Source: Bacteroidota bacterium
Lineage (GTDB): Bacteria; Bacteroidota; Bacteroidia; Chitinophagales; Chitinophagaceae
Direction: 5' to 3'
DNA: 64,000 nucleotides
NCBI GenBank assembly: GCA_947460595.1
Contig: CANHGS010000001.1
Location: 186,001 to 250,000 of the forward strand
Shown here: in pieces, positions 1 through 9,092 of the stretch
Position numbering within the stretch: the first letter of the stretch is position 1
Layout: every line of letters starts with the position of its first letter
Made by a program: the position numbers and the translations under genes
The notes under the pieces: model-generated
What the model was told of the DNA's origin: nothing
The model's database searches: none
What the model saw: the letters and a program-made list of their open reading frames with translations, nothing else

Positions 1-1910
1 GCTAATGAACTATAAGATGAAACAGCTTGATTGCCATTCAATCCATAAGACACCCGGAGTTTCAAATTATTAACAAAGGATAATTTGCTAATAAATGATT
101 CTTTATGAAGGTTCCAAGCTATAGCAGCAGAAGGGAAAACGCCATATTTTTTAGTTGCTCCAAAACCAGAAAAACCATCTCTTCTAGCAGTAAGCGTTAA
201 CAAATACTTGCCATCATAACCATAATTTATTCTGCCCATCTGCGACAATAGGTTTTGTTTAAAATAAACCGCGGAAGGGGTTAATAATGTGGCAGAAACC
301 ATTTGATAATTAGTTAGCACGTCATTTGGAAAACCCTGTCCCTCTAATTGGTCTCTGTCAAATTCATTACTCTGACTACTGTAAAGAGCAGTTGCATTTA
401 TTGAGTGTTTACCAAATTCTCTAGAATAGTTCAAAATATTTTCAACAGTATAATTCTTACTGATTGCAGAGTAATTAGTTGCTAATCCATTTGTTTCATA
501 TCCAGATGCAACATTTCTTCCAGAATATGTTTTTCTAGAAGTGTTTTCATATTCAATACCGGTATTCAATTTATAAGAAAGCCCTTTTAGGAATGGGAGG
601 TCAACTTTTACACTATTGGTTGTAAAAACTCTGTATGAATTGTCGCTGTTTTTTACAAGCAAAGAGGATAAAGGATTTCTTGCAGGTGGATAGTCAGCGT
701 ATGCATAGATGGCTATTGAACCATCTGAATTATATGGTGTAGTTAATGGATTGAAGAAATTTGCACCACCTCCTGTATTTCTGCTATCTTGAAATTCTAC
801 GGGCAATCCATCTCTGTTTTGCAGTGAAAATTGCGTACTTGATGCAATGGTTAACCAAGGTGTTACCTTGATATCTAAATTTGGTCTTAATGAGTATCTT
901 TTAAATCGGTCATTTATAGCTACACCATTAACATCCAAAAAGGTACCACCTAAATAAAAAGAAACCTTGTCTGAGCCTCCAGCAACAGATATTGAATGTT
1001 GTGATCTAGTTCCTGTTTGTGTAGCCAAGTCATACCAGTCAACAAACTTTCCAGCATCATAAACCGCTTGTTCTCCCGGAGATATTACATTTGGGGCATT
1101 TAGTCTATTCTTTTTGAATTCATAAAACTCAGTTCCTGTTAGTAATTCAGGTTTATTGATAATGCTTTGTGTACCATAAAAACCATCATAGGTAATATTG
1201 AGCTTTCCTTTTTTACCTTGTTTACTTGTGACAATGATTACGCCATTAGATCCTCTTGCGCCATAAATAGCTGCTGCAGAAGCATCTTTTAAAATTTCAA
1301 TTGACTCTACATCATTTGGATTCAACTCAGAAATGCCCCCATCATATGGAATACCATCCCAAACAATTAATGGTCCGTTTGATGCGCTGATTGACTTTCT
1401 ACCCCTGATTACAATGGAAACATCATTGCCTTCTGCGCCACCACCATTGGTATTTATTTGAATACCAGGTACTGCACCTTGAAGCGCTTGGGCTATATTG
1501 GTATTGGGTAATTGTGTAAGCCGTTCCTTTGGCAAGGATGCTACAGCACCAGTTACATCACGTTTTTTTTGTGTACCATAACCAACCACAACAACATCTG
1601 ATAAACTATTGTCTTCTTTTTGAAGCACAACTGTATAATCAGATTGGGTAGCAATAATTTGTTCTGCATTCACATAGCCAACATAACTAATTACTAAAAT
1701 GGTATTGGCCCCAGATGGGATTTCAATACTAAAAAAACCTGACTCATTACTAAGTTGTGCTTTTTGTTGCCCTTTTACTGTAACGGTAGCCCCACTTAAA
1801 ACGTTTCCGTCTGAGGATACAACTTTACCAGTAATTTTTCTAGACTGGGCAATACTTGATAATCCAAGCACAGAAAAGATGAGCAGAAAAAGTGATTTTC
1901 TGAATAGCAT
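1..1910 (-). CDS. SusC/RagA-family TonB-dependent outer membrane receptor, N-terminal part (3' end outside window)
   Basis: Translating the minus strand from the ATG at 1910 gives a signal peptide ending near SIAQ (about residue 21), then a carboxypeptidase-regulatory-like beta-sandwich domain (about 22-105), a TonB-plug region with VVVGYGTQKKRDVTGAV, VRG-like VIRGRKSI and the family-typical EILKDASAAAIYGARGSNGVIIVTSK, and then beta-barrel sequence running off the left edge, still open at base 1. SusC proteins import glycans or peptides across the outer membrane together with a SusD lipoprotein, whose gene would be expected downstream, outside the window. The substrate cannot be told from this part. 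No stop or frameshift is seen in the 636 codons present. The next gene is on the other strand 344 bp away. Confidence 0.95.
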   Translation of the reverse strand, partial: MLFRKSLFLLIFSVLGLSSIAQSRKITGKVVSSDGNVLSGATVTVKGQQKAQLSNESGFFSIEIPSGANTILVISYVGYVNAEQIIATQSDYTVVLQKEDNSLSDVVVVGYGTQKKRDVTGAVASLPKERLTQLPNTNIAQALQGAVPGIQINTNGGGAEGNDVSIVIRGRKSISASNGPLIVWDGIPYDGGISELNPNDVESIEILKDASAAAIYGARGSNGVIIVTSKQGKKGKLNITYDGFYGTQSIINKPELLTGTEFYEFKKNRLNAPNVISPGEQAVYDAGKFVDWYDLATQTGTRSQHSISVAGGSDKVSFYLGGTFLDVNGVAINDRFKRYSLRPNLDIKVTPWLTIASSTQFSLQNRDGLPVEFQDSRNTGGGANFFNPLTTPYNSDGSIAIYAYADYPPARNPLSSLLVKNSDNSYRVFTTNSVKVDLPFLKGLSYKLNTGIEYENTSRKTYSGRNVASGYETNGLATNYSAISKNYTVENILNYSREFGKHSINATALYSSQSNEFDRDQLEGQGFPNDVLTNYQMVSATLLTPSAVYFKQNLLSQMGRINYGYDGKYLLTLTARRDGFSGFGATKKYGVFPSAAIAWNLHKESFISKLSFVNNLKLRVSYGLNGNQAVSSYSSL

Positions 1911-2254
1911 AGCAATCTATTTATTGAAAAATTAAAAAATGATTAATTATGCAAATTGTCTTAAAATGTCTATCCTGTGATTATAATATTGAATTTTATT
2001 TACGAAAACGTGATAGTGGCTTGATTTCTATTTTGTTTATTTAGACGAGAATTATCTAAACGCTAATGATTGTTTAACTAAAACAATTGATTTTGTGAAA
2101 TTCGTGCAACCGAATCAATGGACATTTTGAGTCTTTGCAGTGTTTATTTTATGATAACCTCTTGAGAGACAACATTAACTTGCCTTTCTAGCATTTTTCA
2201 AGTAAATCCTTTATTTACTTGAACCTCTTCTCTACCTTTATGTTATAGATACAG
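1911..2254. other. Intergenic region between divergent genes
   Basis: 344 AT-rich bases between the susC-like gene and the ABC ATPase gene. It must hold promoters for both. A near-consensus -7 element (TACCTTTA, 2233-2240) lies before the ABC gene, but no TTG at the right spacing is visible. No small ORF, tRNA or repeat was recognised. Confidence 0.5.
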
Positions 2255-3190
2255 ATGCAACAGATAGTTAGTGTTAAAGGCCTTACCAAACAGTTTAAAA
2301 ACTTAACCGCGGTAAACAACCTGTCTTTTTCTGTAAATGAAGGAGATGTGTATGGTTTTCTGGGTCAGAATGGCGCGGGTAAGAGCACCAGCATTAGAAT
2401 GATGCTCACCCTAATTGAACCCTCCAGTGGTCAAATTGAGTTATTTGGAATGGATTTGGCGCGTCATCGCAGAGAAATTTTGCGTAATGTGGGAGCCGTG
2501 ATTGAAAAACCTGATGTTTACAAATATCTCTCCGCTTACGAGAATTTGGAATTGTTTGCCCGTCTGAGTGGCATCAAGCCCAGTAAGAAAATATTGATGG
2601 ACCAACTAGAAATGGTGGGTCTGGCGGGTAGGGCAAACGACCGCGTAAAGACCTTTTCACAAGGAATGAAGCAAAGACTGGGTATTGGAATTGCCTTGGT
2701 GCATAATCCACAATTGATTGTTCTAGATGAGCCTACCAATGGTTTAGATCCCCAAGGGATTGCTGATATCCGAAATTTGATATTGCACCTAAGCCGTGAT
2801 TTGAAAAAAACCATTGTGGTTTCTTCCCACTTGTTAAGTGAGATTGAACAAGTAGCAACCCGTGTGTTGATTATTGATAAGGGGCAGAAATTAGTAGAAG
2901 GAAATGCGGCTGAATTATTTGATCCTGCACAAACCATTGTTGAATTACAAACCATGGACAACGCTTTTGCATTGACGCAATTGAAAGCAAGCCCTTGGTC
3001 CGCTTATCTACAAGCCCAGCGCAATACAGCCATTTTACTCAAGTTGAATAGAACTGAAATCCCTTCCTTGCATTCAGATTTAGCAGCTATGCAAATTCAA
3101 TTATTGTCTTTACAACCTCGACATTCCTTAGAAGACTTTTTCTTACAAATAACCTCCGGCAACCAACATGTGGACACTTATACAAATTGA
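2255..3190 (+). CDS. ABC-2 type transporter ATP-binding protein
   Basis: 311-residue nucleotide-binding subunit. Walker A GQNGAGKST is at 37-45, a degenerate signature FSQGMKQ at 134-140, Walker B LIVLDEP at 154-160 and the H-loop histidine at 192. After the core (about 1-220) there is a roughly 90-residue C-terminal domain as in CcmA/BcrA/Gld-like exporters. The last 23 bases overlap the start of the permease gene, so the two are translationally coupled and make one transporter. BcrA-like transporters act in peptide or antibiotic export, self-protection or gliding; the sequence does not show which. GldA-like is possible but not demonstrated. Confidence 0.93.
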   Translation: MQQIVSVKGLTKQFKNLTAVNNLSFSVNEGDVYGFLGQNGAGKSTSIRMMLTLIEPSSGQIELFGMDLARHRREILRNVGAVIEKPDVYKYLSAYENLELFARLSGIKPSKKILMDQLEMVGLAGRANDRVKTFSQGMKQRLGIGIALVHNPQLIVLDEPTNGLDPQGIADIRNLILHLSRDLKKTIVVSSHLLSEIEQVATRVLIIDKGQKLVEGNAAELFDPAQTIVELQTMDNAFALTQLKASPWSAYLQAQRNTAILLKLNRTEIPSLHSDLAAMQIQLLSLQPRHSLEDFFLQITSGNQHVDTYTN

Positions 3191-4043
3191 GTTATACAAG
3201 ATATTCCGCAGACCCCGGACTTATATTGCTTTTATTGCTGTAGCAGCACTGATTATCATTATCCAATTTGGGTTAAAGCTGGATGGTAAAAGCTACGCCG
3301 ATTTTTTGATGAAGGATATTGGAGGCACCATGGAAATTGATGGCAATATTCTCAATGGCTATTTGATCTGCTATATCATGTTGCAATTGCTCTTGGTGCA
3401 CGTGCCTTTATTGGTAGCTTTGATTGCCGCTGATATGATTTCGGGCGAAGCCAATATGGGTACTTTGCGTTTACTCATTTCAAAACCGTTTAGTAGAACA
3501 GAATTATTGCTAGCCAAATTTTTTGCATCTACCGTTTACACTTTATTACTCTTGGTTTGGTTGGCCATACTGGCCCTGTTTTTGAGTATGTGGATTTTTG
3601 GTACGGGAGATATGTTTTTGATGAAGAGTAGTTATGTGGTCTTGCTTTCTGAAAACGATGTATTCTGGCGTTATACAGGTGCATTTGTCTTTGCTGCACT
3701 GGCCATGGTAACAGTAGCTGCCCTTGGTTTTTTCTTGTCCATTTTTGCAGAAAACAGTATTGGGCCCATTGTGGCTACCATGAGTGTGATTGTATTTTTC
3801 ACCATCTTGAGTACTTTGAATATTCCCATCTTCAATGCCTTAAAACCTTACCTGTTTACTACACACATGATTAGTTGGAAGGAGTTTTTTGACATTCAAG
3901 TCAATGACGCCAATGAAGCCATTGTGGGTAGTATTCAGCATCCACAAAAGATTGTCAATTCTGCCTTGGTCTTGGTCTTGCATATTATTGGTTTTGTAGG
4001 TGGTAGCATTTGGATCTTTAAAAAGAAAGACGTGTTGAGCTAA
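3168..4043 (+). CDS. ABC-2 type transporter permease
   Basis: 291-residue inner-membrane protein with about six hydrophobic segments (roughly 18-35, 66-90, 117-144, 164-192, 197-218 and 268-287). A short cytoplasmic N-terminus with charged residues (IELYKIFRRPRTY) and the motif ISGEANMGTLRLLISKPFSR after the second segment are typical of ABC-2 permeases, where the loop contacts the ATPase. It starts inside the upstream ATPase gene in another frame. A LolA-like gene follows after 28 bp, probably in the same transcript. Confidence 0.92.
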   Translation: MWTLIQIELYKIFRRPRTYIAFIAVAALIIIIQFGLKLDGKSYADFLMKDIGGTMEIDGNILNGYLICYIMLQLLLVHVPLLVALIAADMISGEANMGTLRLLISKPFSRTELLLAKFFASTVYTLLLLVWLAILALFLSMWIFGTGDMFLMKSSYVVLLSENDVFWRYTGAFVFAALAMVTVAALGFFLSIFAENSIGPIVATMSVIVFFTILSTLNIPIFNALKPYLFTTHMISWKEFFDIQVNDANEAIVGSIQHPQKIVNSALVLVLHIIGFVGGSIWIFKKKDVLS

Positions 4044-4071
4044 TTAAATTTCAAGTATTAAAATATTTTCC

Positions 4072-4764
4072 ATGAGGAGCTTCCTATTCATTGTTGCTTT
4101 ACTAATTTCTTATTCCAGCATTCAGGCACAAGACATGACAGCTCTTGTGACAAAGGTGAAAGCCAAACTTGATCAGGTGAATGATTATGAAGCAGAGGGC
4201 AATATGAAGACCGATGTTAGTTTTATTAAAGCACCTATTGGAAAAGTAAAAGTCTATTTTAAAAAGCCTAATAAGTTTAGGTTGAAAAAAGAGGGAGGTA
4301 TTTCACTGTTACCCAAGGGTGGTGTATCGGTGAACATGAGCACCATTATTACCACAAGTGATTTTGTGGCATTGGCAGCTGGGGAAGCTGTAATTGATGG
4401 TTTTAAAACCAAGATTGTAAAACTACTTCCCTCCAATGAAGCTAGTGAAATTGTGATTACTACGTTATACATAGATGAGCCCAATTTGTTGGTGAGAAAA
4501 GCCATTACCACTACCAAGGAAAATGGTACTTATGAAATGCAAATGAGTTACGGGGCTTATGCCAATTATGGTTTGCCTCAGAAAGTGGTATTTAGTTTTA
4601 ATACCAAGGACTACAAATTACCCAAGGGAATCACTTTGGAATTTGATGATAATGAGAAGCCCCTCTCTGAAGCACAGAAACTCAAAAACAAAAAGGGAAG
4701 GGTAGAAATTACGTATTCCAATTATGTGGTGAACAAGGGAATTGCTGATAGCTTTTTCAAATAA
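4072..4764 (+). CDS. LolA-like outer-membrane lipoprotein carrier family protein
   Basis: 230 residues: signal peptide (about 1-19, ending IQAQ), then a beta-rich domain with the LolA/LolB-like pattern of a short helix (TALVTKVKAKLDQVNDYEAEG) followed by strands containing KVYFKKPNKFRLKK, the lipid-pocket type strand pair. Proteins of this fold bind lipids or lipoproteins in the periplasm. True LolA is somewhat shorter, and this one has extra C-terminal strands, so it may be one of the LolA-fold sorting-like proteins rather than the housekeeping LolA. It ends 3 bp before the convergent mutarotase gene. Confidence 0.72.
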   Translation: MRSFLFIVALLISYSSIQAQDMTALVTKVKAKLDQVNDYEAEGNMKTDVSFIKAPIGKVKVYFKKPNKFRLKKEGGISLLPKGGVSVNMSTIITTSDFVALAAGEAVIDGFKTKIVKLLPSNEASEIVITTLYIDEPNLLVRKAITTTKENGTYEMQMSYGAYANYGLPQKVVFSFNTKDYKLPKGITLEFDDNEKPLSEAQKLKNKKGRVEITYSNYVVNKGIADSFFK

Positions 4765-4767
4765 TCC

Positions 4768-5637
4768 TTAGAAGAGTTCTACATACCATTCTCTCTCAAA
4801 CAGTGCAGCTGCTGCTAATTGGTGAATGCCTTCTTTGTTGCTGATTTGCCCATCAGTCAGCGTATTATCGGCCACGCCGCACCAGGGTTCTATGCAAACA
4901 AAGTTTGCCTCTTTGGCACTCCAAATGCCCATGTAGGGGAAGTCTCCGTAGTGCAGGGTAAGACCATGTGCGGTTTTATCACTCTTAATCCCAATGCTAT
5001 GACTTGCTAGGTTTTTGAAAACCAAAGCGTCTCCATAAAACAAAGATTTTTTTAAAGGCAATTGGCTAGAGTTGTCTAGATAGGGAACCGCAATTGGTTC
5101 TACTAACCCTTTAGCGTCAAGTGGATGAACACCCACTGTTTCTGTTGTTCCAAATTCCAAATACCAGTCTTCATAATTTGTACCATCTATTAGTGGAACT
5201 TTAAAAGCAGGATGTGCACCTACAGAAAAATACATGGGCTTGTCACCCGTATTTTCAACCAAATAAGTCACGTATAATTTGTTTTCTGCTAAGCGATAGG
5301 TAATGGAGAAACTAAATTCAAAAGGATACACTGCCCTGGTAATTTCATTGGCCTCCAATTTAAATACAACGCTAGACGCTGTTTGCTGTTCCGCACTAAA
5401 AACAGATTCTCTGGCAAAGCCATGTCTACTTAAAGGATATTGGTGCCCGTCAAAAGTATAAAGACCATTTTTCAATCCTCCTACAATGGGAAACAGCACA
5501 GGACTTTTCTTTGACCAATATGCGGGGTTGGCATCCCAGAGATATTCTAATTCCGTGGTCTTATTATAAATACTTTGTAATTCCGCGCCTAGTGCACTAA
5601 CGGTTACAGTTAATTCCTGATTAGTAAGGGTAAACAT
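4768..5637 (-). CDS. Aldose 1-epimerase (galactose mutarotase) family protein
   Basis: 289 residues with the galactose-mutarotase-like fold: N-terminal LGAELQSIYNK, then LWDANPAYWSKKSPVLFPIVGGL and YPLSRHGFARE, the LacX/YeaD-like subgroup signature. HPAF in VGAHPAFKVPL carries the usual central histidine. The expected reaction is interconversion of alpha and beta anomers of a hexose or hexose phosphate in the cytoplasm. It lies 10 bp downstream of pdxA on the same strand, so the two are likely cotranscribed, although no metabolic link is obvious. Confidence 0.88.
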   Translation of the reverse strand: MFTLTNQELTVTVSALGAELQSIYNKTTELEYLWDANPAYWSKKSPVLFPIVGGLKNGLYTFDGHQYPLSRHGFARESVFSAEQQTASSVVFKLEANEITRAVYPFEFSFSITYRLAENKLYVTYLVENTGDKPMYFSVGAHPAFKVPLIDGTNYEDWYLEFGTTETVGVHPLDAKGLVEPIAVPYLDNSSQLPLKKSLFYGDALVFKNLASHSIGIKSDKTAHGLTLHYGDFPYMGIWSAKEANFVCIEPWCGVADNTLTDGQISNKEGIHQLAAAALFEREWYVELF

Positions 5638-5647
5638 GAAACTGATT

Positions 5648-6742
5648 TTATCTTTCGTTTTCCTCTATACGTTCATCAACCGCGTTAGCCAGCATTCTTG
5701 CACTCATTTTTCTAAGTGGATTGGTGCGCATTTCTTTGTATCCGTTCCTGCTTCTATAAATATCTACTGCTTCAAAAACAGCTACAATAAAACTATTGGC
5801 ATCGGCCTTATCCTTACCTGCAATGTCAAAAGCAGTTCCATGATCAGGACTGGTTCTGATAACAGGCAGTCCTGCTGTATAATTCACACCTTCGCCAATG
5901 GCTAGTGACTTAAAGGGAATCAATCCTTGGTCATGGTACATGGCTAGTACGGCATCAAATTTTTCAAATTGTCCACGTGCAAAAAAAGCATCGGCACTAT
6001 AGGGTCCAAACACCAACATGGATTGCTTGGCGTCTTTAATGGCGGGTTTGATAATCGTTTCTTCTTCTGCTCCAATCAATCCTTCATCTCCGGCGTGTGG
6101 ATTCAGACCTAGTACAGCAATCTTGGGTTTATCAACGCCAAAATCTTTTTGCAAACTGTTGTGCATGATTTTCAATTTCAACAGAATGTTTTCTCTGGTA
6201 ATATGTTTAGAAACATCAGCAACCGTTACGTGTTCAGTAACTAGTCCCACGCGCATATTTTCTGCTACCATAAACATCACCACATCGCTCACATTGAAGA
6301 AAGCTTTGAAGTAGGGGGTATGTCCGGTATATGGGAATGCTTCTGTATGAATATTCTTCTTATGAATAGGTGCAGTAACTAGGCCATGGATCAATCCCTC
6401 TTTGAGTGCCTGGGTTGCTTGTGTTAAAGATTCTAAAGCGTATTTGCCACCTATTTCATTTAATTGACCTGGGGTAATCACCACTTCTTCTTCCCAGCAA
6501 TTAAAAATATTGACCTGTTTTGGGTTTAACCTATTCAGTTCTTTCACATTGGCATAACTGAAATTGTTTTCAGGCAGGGTCTTTCTATAGAAATTGATGC
6601 ATTTGTTATTAGCAAAAACCACCGGTGTGCAAATTTCTAGAATACGATGGTCTGATAATGTTTTGATAATTAGTTCTATACCAATGCCATTTAGGTCTCC
6701 GCAGGTGAATCCAATAACTGGCTTTTGTAATTCGTAGCTCAT
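5648..6742 (-). CDS. pdxA: 4-hydroxythreonine-4-phosphate dehydrogenase PdxA
   Basis: 364 residues, slightly longer than the E. coli enzyme. PdxA motifs are all present: GDLNGIGIELI near the N-terminus, VTAPIHKKNI, LGLNPHAGDEGLIGAEEETII, MYHDQGLIPFK and the HGTAFDIAGK block; the histidines in these are the metal ligands of the family. It oxidises 4-phosphohydroxy-L-threonine for the DXP-dependent pyridoxal phosphate pathway. It is divergent to rsmA, its operon partner in E. coli, and a 2-hydroxyacid dehydrogenase gene of the PdxB/SerA superfamily lies just beyond rsmA. ATG at 6742 is the natural start. Confidence 0.96.
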   Translation of the reverse strand: MSYELQKPVIGFTCGDLNGIGIELIIKTLSDHRILEICTPVVFANNKCINFYRKTLPENNFSYANVKELNRLNPKQVNIFNCWEEEVVITPGQLNEIGGKYALESLTQATQALKEGLIHGLVTAPIHKKNIHTEAFPYTGHTPYFKAFFNVSDVVMFMVAENMRVGLVTEHVTVADVSKHITRENILLKLKIMHNSLQKDFGVDKPKIAVLGLNPHAGDEGLIGAEEETIIKPAIKDAKQSMLVFGPYSADAFFARGQFEKFDAVLAMYHDQGLIPFKSLAIGEGVNYTAGLPVIRTSPDHGTAFDIAGKDKADANSFIVAVFEAVDIYRSRNGYKEMRTNPLRKMSARMLANAVDERIEENER

Positions 6743-6775
6743 GAAAGTAAATTATGGGTAAAAATAAGGATTATT

Positions 6776-6790
6776 ACCCGCAACTGCGGG
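6776..6790. other. Short GC-rich palindrome between pdxA and rsmA
   Basis: CCCGCAACTGCGGG (6777-6790) can form a 5-6 bp GC-only hairpin in the 75 bp between the two divergent start codons. It could be an operator or a leader hairpin of either gene; no regulator is identified. Confidence 0.35.
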
Positions 6791-6817
6791 AACCTTAAAA
6801 AACCTAATTTCGTGCCA

Positions 6818-7573
6818 ATGGACTATCGCCTGAAAAAATCACTGGGTCAGCATTTTTTAAAAGATGAATCTATCTGCAAACAGATTGTGGCAGCTTTGGA
6901 ATCCGAGCCCTTTAAGCAATTGGTAGAAGTGGGTCCTGGTGCAGGTGCTTTAACCAAGTATTTGCTCCCTTTGAAAGGCATAGATTTTAAAGCAGTAGAA
7001 CTGGATGATGAAAAAGTAGTGTATTTGAACCTGACTTATCCAGCCATTCAAGGCAAAATCATACACCAAGACTTTTTACAGATTGAGGCACCTTTTGAGG
7101 GCAGTTTTACGGTTGTGGGTAATTTTCCCTACAATATCTCTACGCAGATTGTGTTCAAAGTCTTGGAATGGAAAGACCAAGTGCCTGTGATGATTGGGAT
7201 GTTTCAAAAAGAAGTGGCTCAAAGAATTGCATCCAAACCCAATACTAAAGTATATGGAATCATGAGCGTATTGGTGCAGGCTTTCTATGAAGTAACCTAT
7301 TTGTTTGACGTTCCTCCGGAAAGCTTTAATCCACCACCCAAGGTCATGAGTGGGGTGATAAGGTTAAGAAGAAAGGAAACAGTGGTTTCCATGAAGTCTG
7401 AGAAAGCCTTGTTTGCCCTGGTAAAAGCGGCGTTTAACCAACGCAGAAAAATGCTAAGAAACGCTGTAAGGGGTTTGTTTGAACCAGAATTTCTAGAGAA
7501 TCCCATTTTCAATAAACGCGCAGAACAGCTAAGCATAGAAGATTTTGCTGAACTTAGTTTTCATATGCGCTAA
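6818..7573 (+). CDS. rsmA: 16S rRNA dimethyladenosine transferase RsmA (KsgA)
   Basis: 251 residues from ATG 6818; a GTG at 6812 is also in frame but adds only two residues. [11 protein letters not shown] at the N-terminus, SAM-binding [11 protein letters not shown] (37-47) and the adenine-methylase motif NFPYNIS (102-108) identify it. It dimethylates two adjacent adenines in the 3' hairpin of 16S rRNA late in 30S assembly. The family's C-terminal helical domain is present ([28 protein letters not shown]). A near-consensus -7 element (TAATTTCG, 6805-6812) lies 5 nt before this ATG. Confidence 0.96.
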   Translation: MDYRLKKSLGQHFLKDESICKQIVAALESEPFKQLVEVGPGAGALTKYLLPLKGIDFKAVELDDEKVVYLNLTYPAIQGKIIHQDFLQIEAPFEGSFTVVGNFPYNISTQIVFKVLEWKDQVPVMIGMFQKEVAQRIASKPNTKVYGIMSVLVQAFYEVTYLFDVPPESFNPPPKVMSGVIRLRRKETVVSMKSEKALFALVKAAFNQRRKMLRNAVRGLFEPEFLENPIFNKRAEQLSIEDFAELSFHMR

Positions 7574-8510
7574 TACCACCAAATTGGAAAGAAAAGTATT
7601 GATAACCGCCAATGCCCATCCCTATCTCACGGAGCGTTTGGAGCAATTAGGTTTTAAAGTGGTCTTTATTCCTGGTATTGGAGATCTGGCATTGGAACAA
7701 GCCATTATAGATCTTGAAGGGTTAATAGTTACCACCCGACCTCTGAAAAAAGCCTTATTGGAAAAAGCGAGCAAACTCAAATGGATTGGCCGTTTAGGTA
7801 GTGGCATGGAACTCATAGATACGGACTATGCGCAAAGCAAAGGGATTCTCTGTGTGAGCAGCCCAGAAGGCAATTGTAATGCAGTAGCAGAACATGAGTT
7901 GGGTTTACTCTTGGGTTTGATGAATAAAATACCAAGCAGTGCATTAGAAATAAAGGATGGTAAATGGATCAGAACCGAGAACAGGGGAGAAGAGCTTACC
8001 GGTAAAACCGTTGGGATCATTGGTTTTGGTCATACAGGACAAGCTTTTGCCAAAATCCTTTCTGGCTTTGCTGTTACAATTCTGGCTTATGATAAGTATA
8101 AACAAGGGTTCACTTCAGCTAATGTTCAGGAAGCTACTTTGCAAGAAATACAGCAAGAAGCAGATGTGATTAGTTGGCATGTACCTCTAACAGAAGAAAC
8201 CTTTCATATGGCCAATGATGCTTTCTTTGAGATGCTCCAGCAGAAGCCCTATTTTCTAACAACCTGCCGAGGAAAAGTAACAGATACCCTTGCCCTCAAA
8301 AAGGCTTTAAAAAGCGGTAAAATTAGGGCTGCGGGTTTAGATGTATTAGAAAATGAAAACTTAGACAGCTATAATCAAGCAGAGAAAGAAACCCTTCAAT
8401 GGTTATTGTCTCAATCCAATGTGCTTATTACACCCCATATTGCGGGGTATAGCCAAGAAGCCTATTTTAAAATGGCCAAACTGGTTTTGGACAAACTGGG
8501 CTTGGCTTAG
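7545..8510 (+). CDS. D-isomer-specific 2-hydroxyacid dehydrogenase (SerA/PdxB-like)
   Basis: Up to 321 residues. The ATG at 7545 overlaps the end of rsmA by 29 bp; a TTG at 7584 would remove the first 13 residues, which are not conserved-looking. NAD-binding [18 protein letters not shown], substrate-side WHVPLTEET, the catalytic arginine in [10 protein letters not shown], the downstream glutamate in LDVLENENL and the catalytic histidine in [11 protein letters not shown] are all visible. Cytoplasmic NAD(P)-dependent oxidoreductase. Candidates are 3-phosphoglycerate dehydrogenase or, given pdxA two genes away, erythronate-4-phosphate dehydrogenase. It lacks the C-terminal ACT domain of many SerA proteins. 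Confidence 0.88.
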   Translation: MLNLVFICANTTKLERKVLITANAHPYLTERLEQLGFKVVFIPGIGDLALEQAIIDLEGLIVTTRPLKKALLEKASKLKWIGRLGSGMELIDTDYAQSKGILCVSSPEGNCNAVAEHELGLLLGLMNKIPSSALEIKDGKWIRTENRGEELTGKTVGIIGFGHTGQAFAKILSGFAVTILAYDKYKQGFTSANVQEATLQEIQQEADVISWHVPLTEETFHMANDAFFEMLQQKPYFLTTCRGKVTDTLALKKALKSGKIRAAGLDVLENENLDSYNQAEKETLQWLLSQSNVLITPHIAGYSQEAYFKMAKLVLDKLGLA

Positions 8511-8525
8511 AGAAATTACATTTAC

Positions 8526-8553
8526 TTGATTTTGCAAATATTTCCTATTTTTG
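8526..8553 (+). promoter_or_regulatory. greA promoter (Bacteroidota type)
   Basis: TTG at 8526-8528, 17-bp spacer, then a perfect TAnnTTTG element (TATTTTTG, 8546-8553) followed by C. Transcription should start about 4 nt further, near 8557, giving a leader of about 60 nt before the greA ATG at 8620. Confidence 0.72.
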
Positions 8554-8560
8554 CAGATCT

Positions 8561-8597
8561 ACAACGCTACAGTCAAACGTGGCGTTGTATTTTTTTT
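8561..8597 (+). terminator. Intrinsic-terminator-like hairpin at the 5' end of the greA leader
   Basis: Arms 8561-8570 and 8579-8588 pair over 10 bp (one G-U), with an 8-nt loop and then A plus eight T (8590-8597). It is a standard intrinsic terminator by shape. It sits downstream of both the 2-hydroxyacid dehydrogenase gene and the greA promoter, so it can end readthrough and could also attenuate greA. Confidence 0.72.
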
Positions 8598-8619
8598 ACC
8601 GCTTCTAAACAGCAAGACT

Positions 8620-9087
8620 ATGAGTGACTATGTAACACAGGAAACCTTTGACAAGATGCGTGAGGAATTGCAGCGTATGAAGTCTATTGAACGCCCTGCG
8701 GCATCCAAAGCTATTGCCGAGGCAAGGGAAAAAGGTGACTTGAAGGAAAATGCCGAATATGATGCAGCAAAGGAAGCCCAAGGCATGCTAGAAGCAAAAA
8801 TCAAACAATTAGAAGGCGTGATCAGCAATGCAAAAATTGTGGATCCCGGTACTATTGATATTAGTAAAGTAACTATCTTGACCAAAGTGACCATTACCAA
8901 TTTGGCCACTAAGAAAACGGTAACTTATCAAATTGTAGGTGAAAAAGAAGCCGATTTGAAACTGGGTAAAATTTCTGCCAGCTCACCTATTGGAAGCGGC
9001 TTATTAGGAAAAGTAATAGGTGAGGTTGCAGAAGTGCAAGCACCCAATGGTATTATTAAATTCAAGGTGGAAAATATCAGCATCTAA
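8620..9087 (+). CDS. greA: Transcription elongation factor GreA
   Basis: 155 residues from ATG 8620, the family's normal length; an upstream in-frame ATG at 8551 lies inside the promoter and is rejected. N-terminal coiled coil (about 8-75) with the acidic tip GDLKENAEYD (D40 and E43 reach the RNA polymerase active site), then the FKBP-like C-terminal domain (DISKVTILTKVTI, SSPIGSGLLGK). GreA rescues backtracked RNA polymerase by stimulating transcript cleavage. The HIT gene follows after 5 bp in the same transcript. Confidence 0.96.
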   Translation: MSDYVTQETFDKMREELQRMKSIERPAASKAIAEAREKGDLKENAEYDAAKEAQGMLEAKIKQLEGVISNAKIVDPGTIDISKVTILTKVTITNLATKKTVTYQIVGEKEADLKLGKISASSPIGSGLLGKVIGEVAEVQAPNGIIKFKVENISI

Positions 9088-9092
9088 ATAGC

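Noticed and set aside
2536..2961. 141-residue antisense frame inside the ABC ATPase gene
   Set aside because: Runs opposite to codons of Walker B and signature motifs of a clear ABC ATPase; no independent support.
8551..8619. N-terminal extension of GreA starting at the upstream ATG
   Set aside because: It would place the start codon inside the -7 element and translate the terminator hairpin; GreA proteins begin at the equivalent of 8620.
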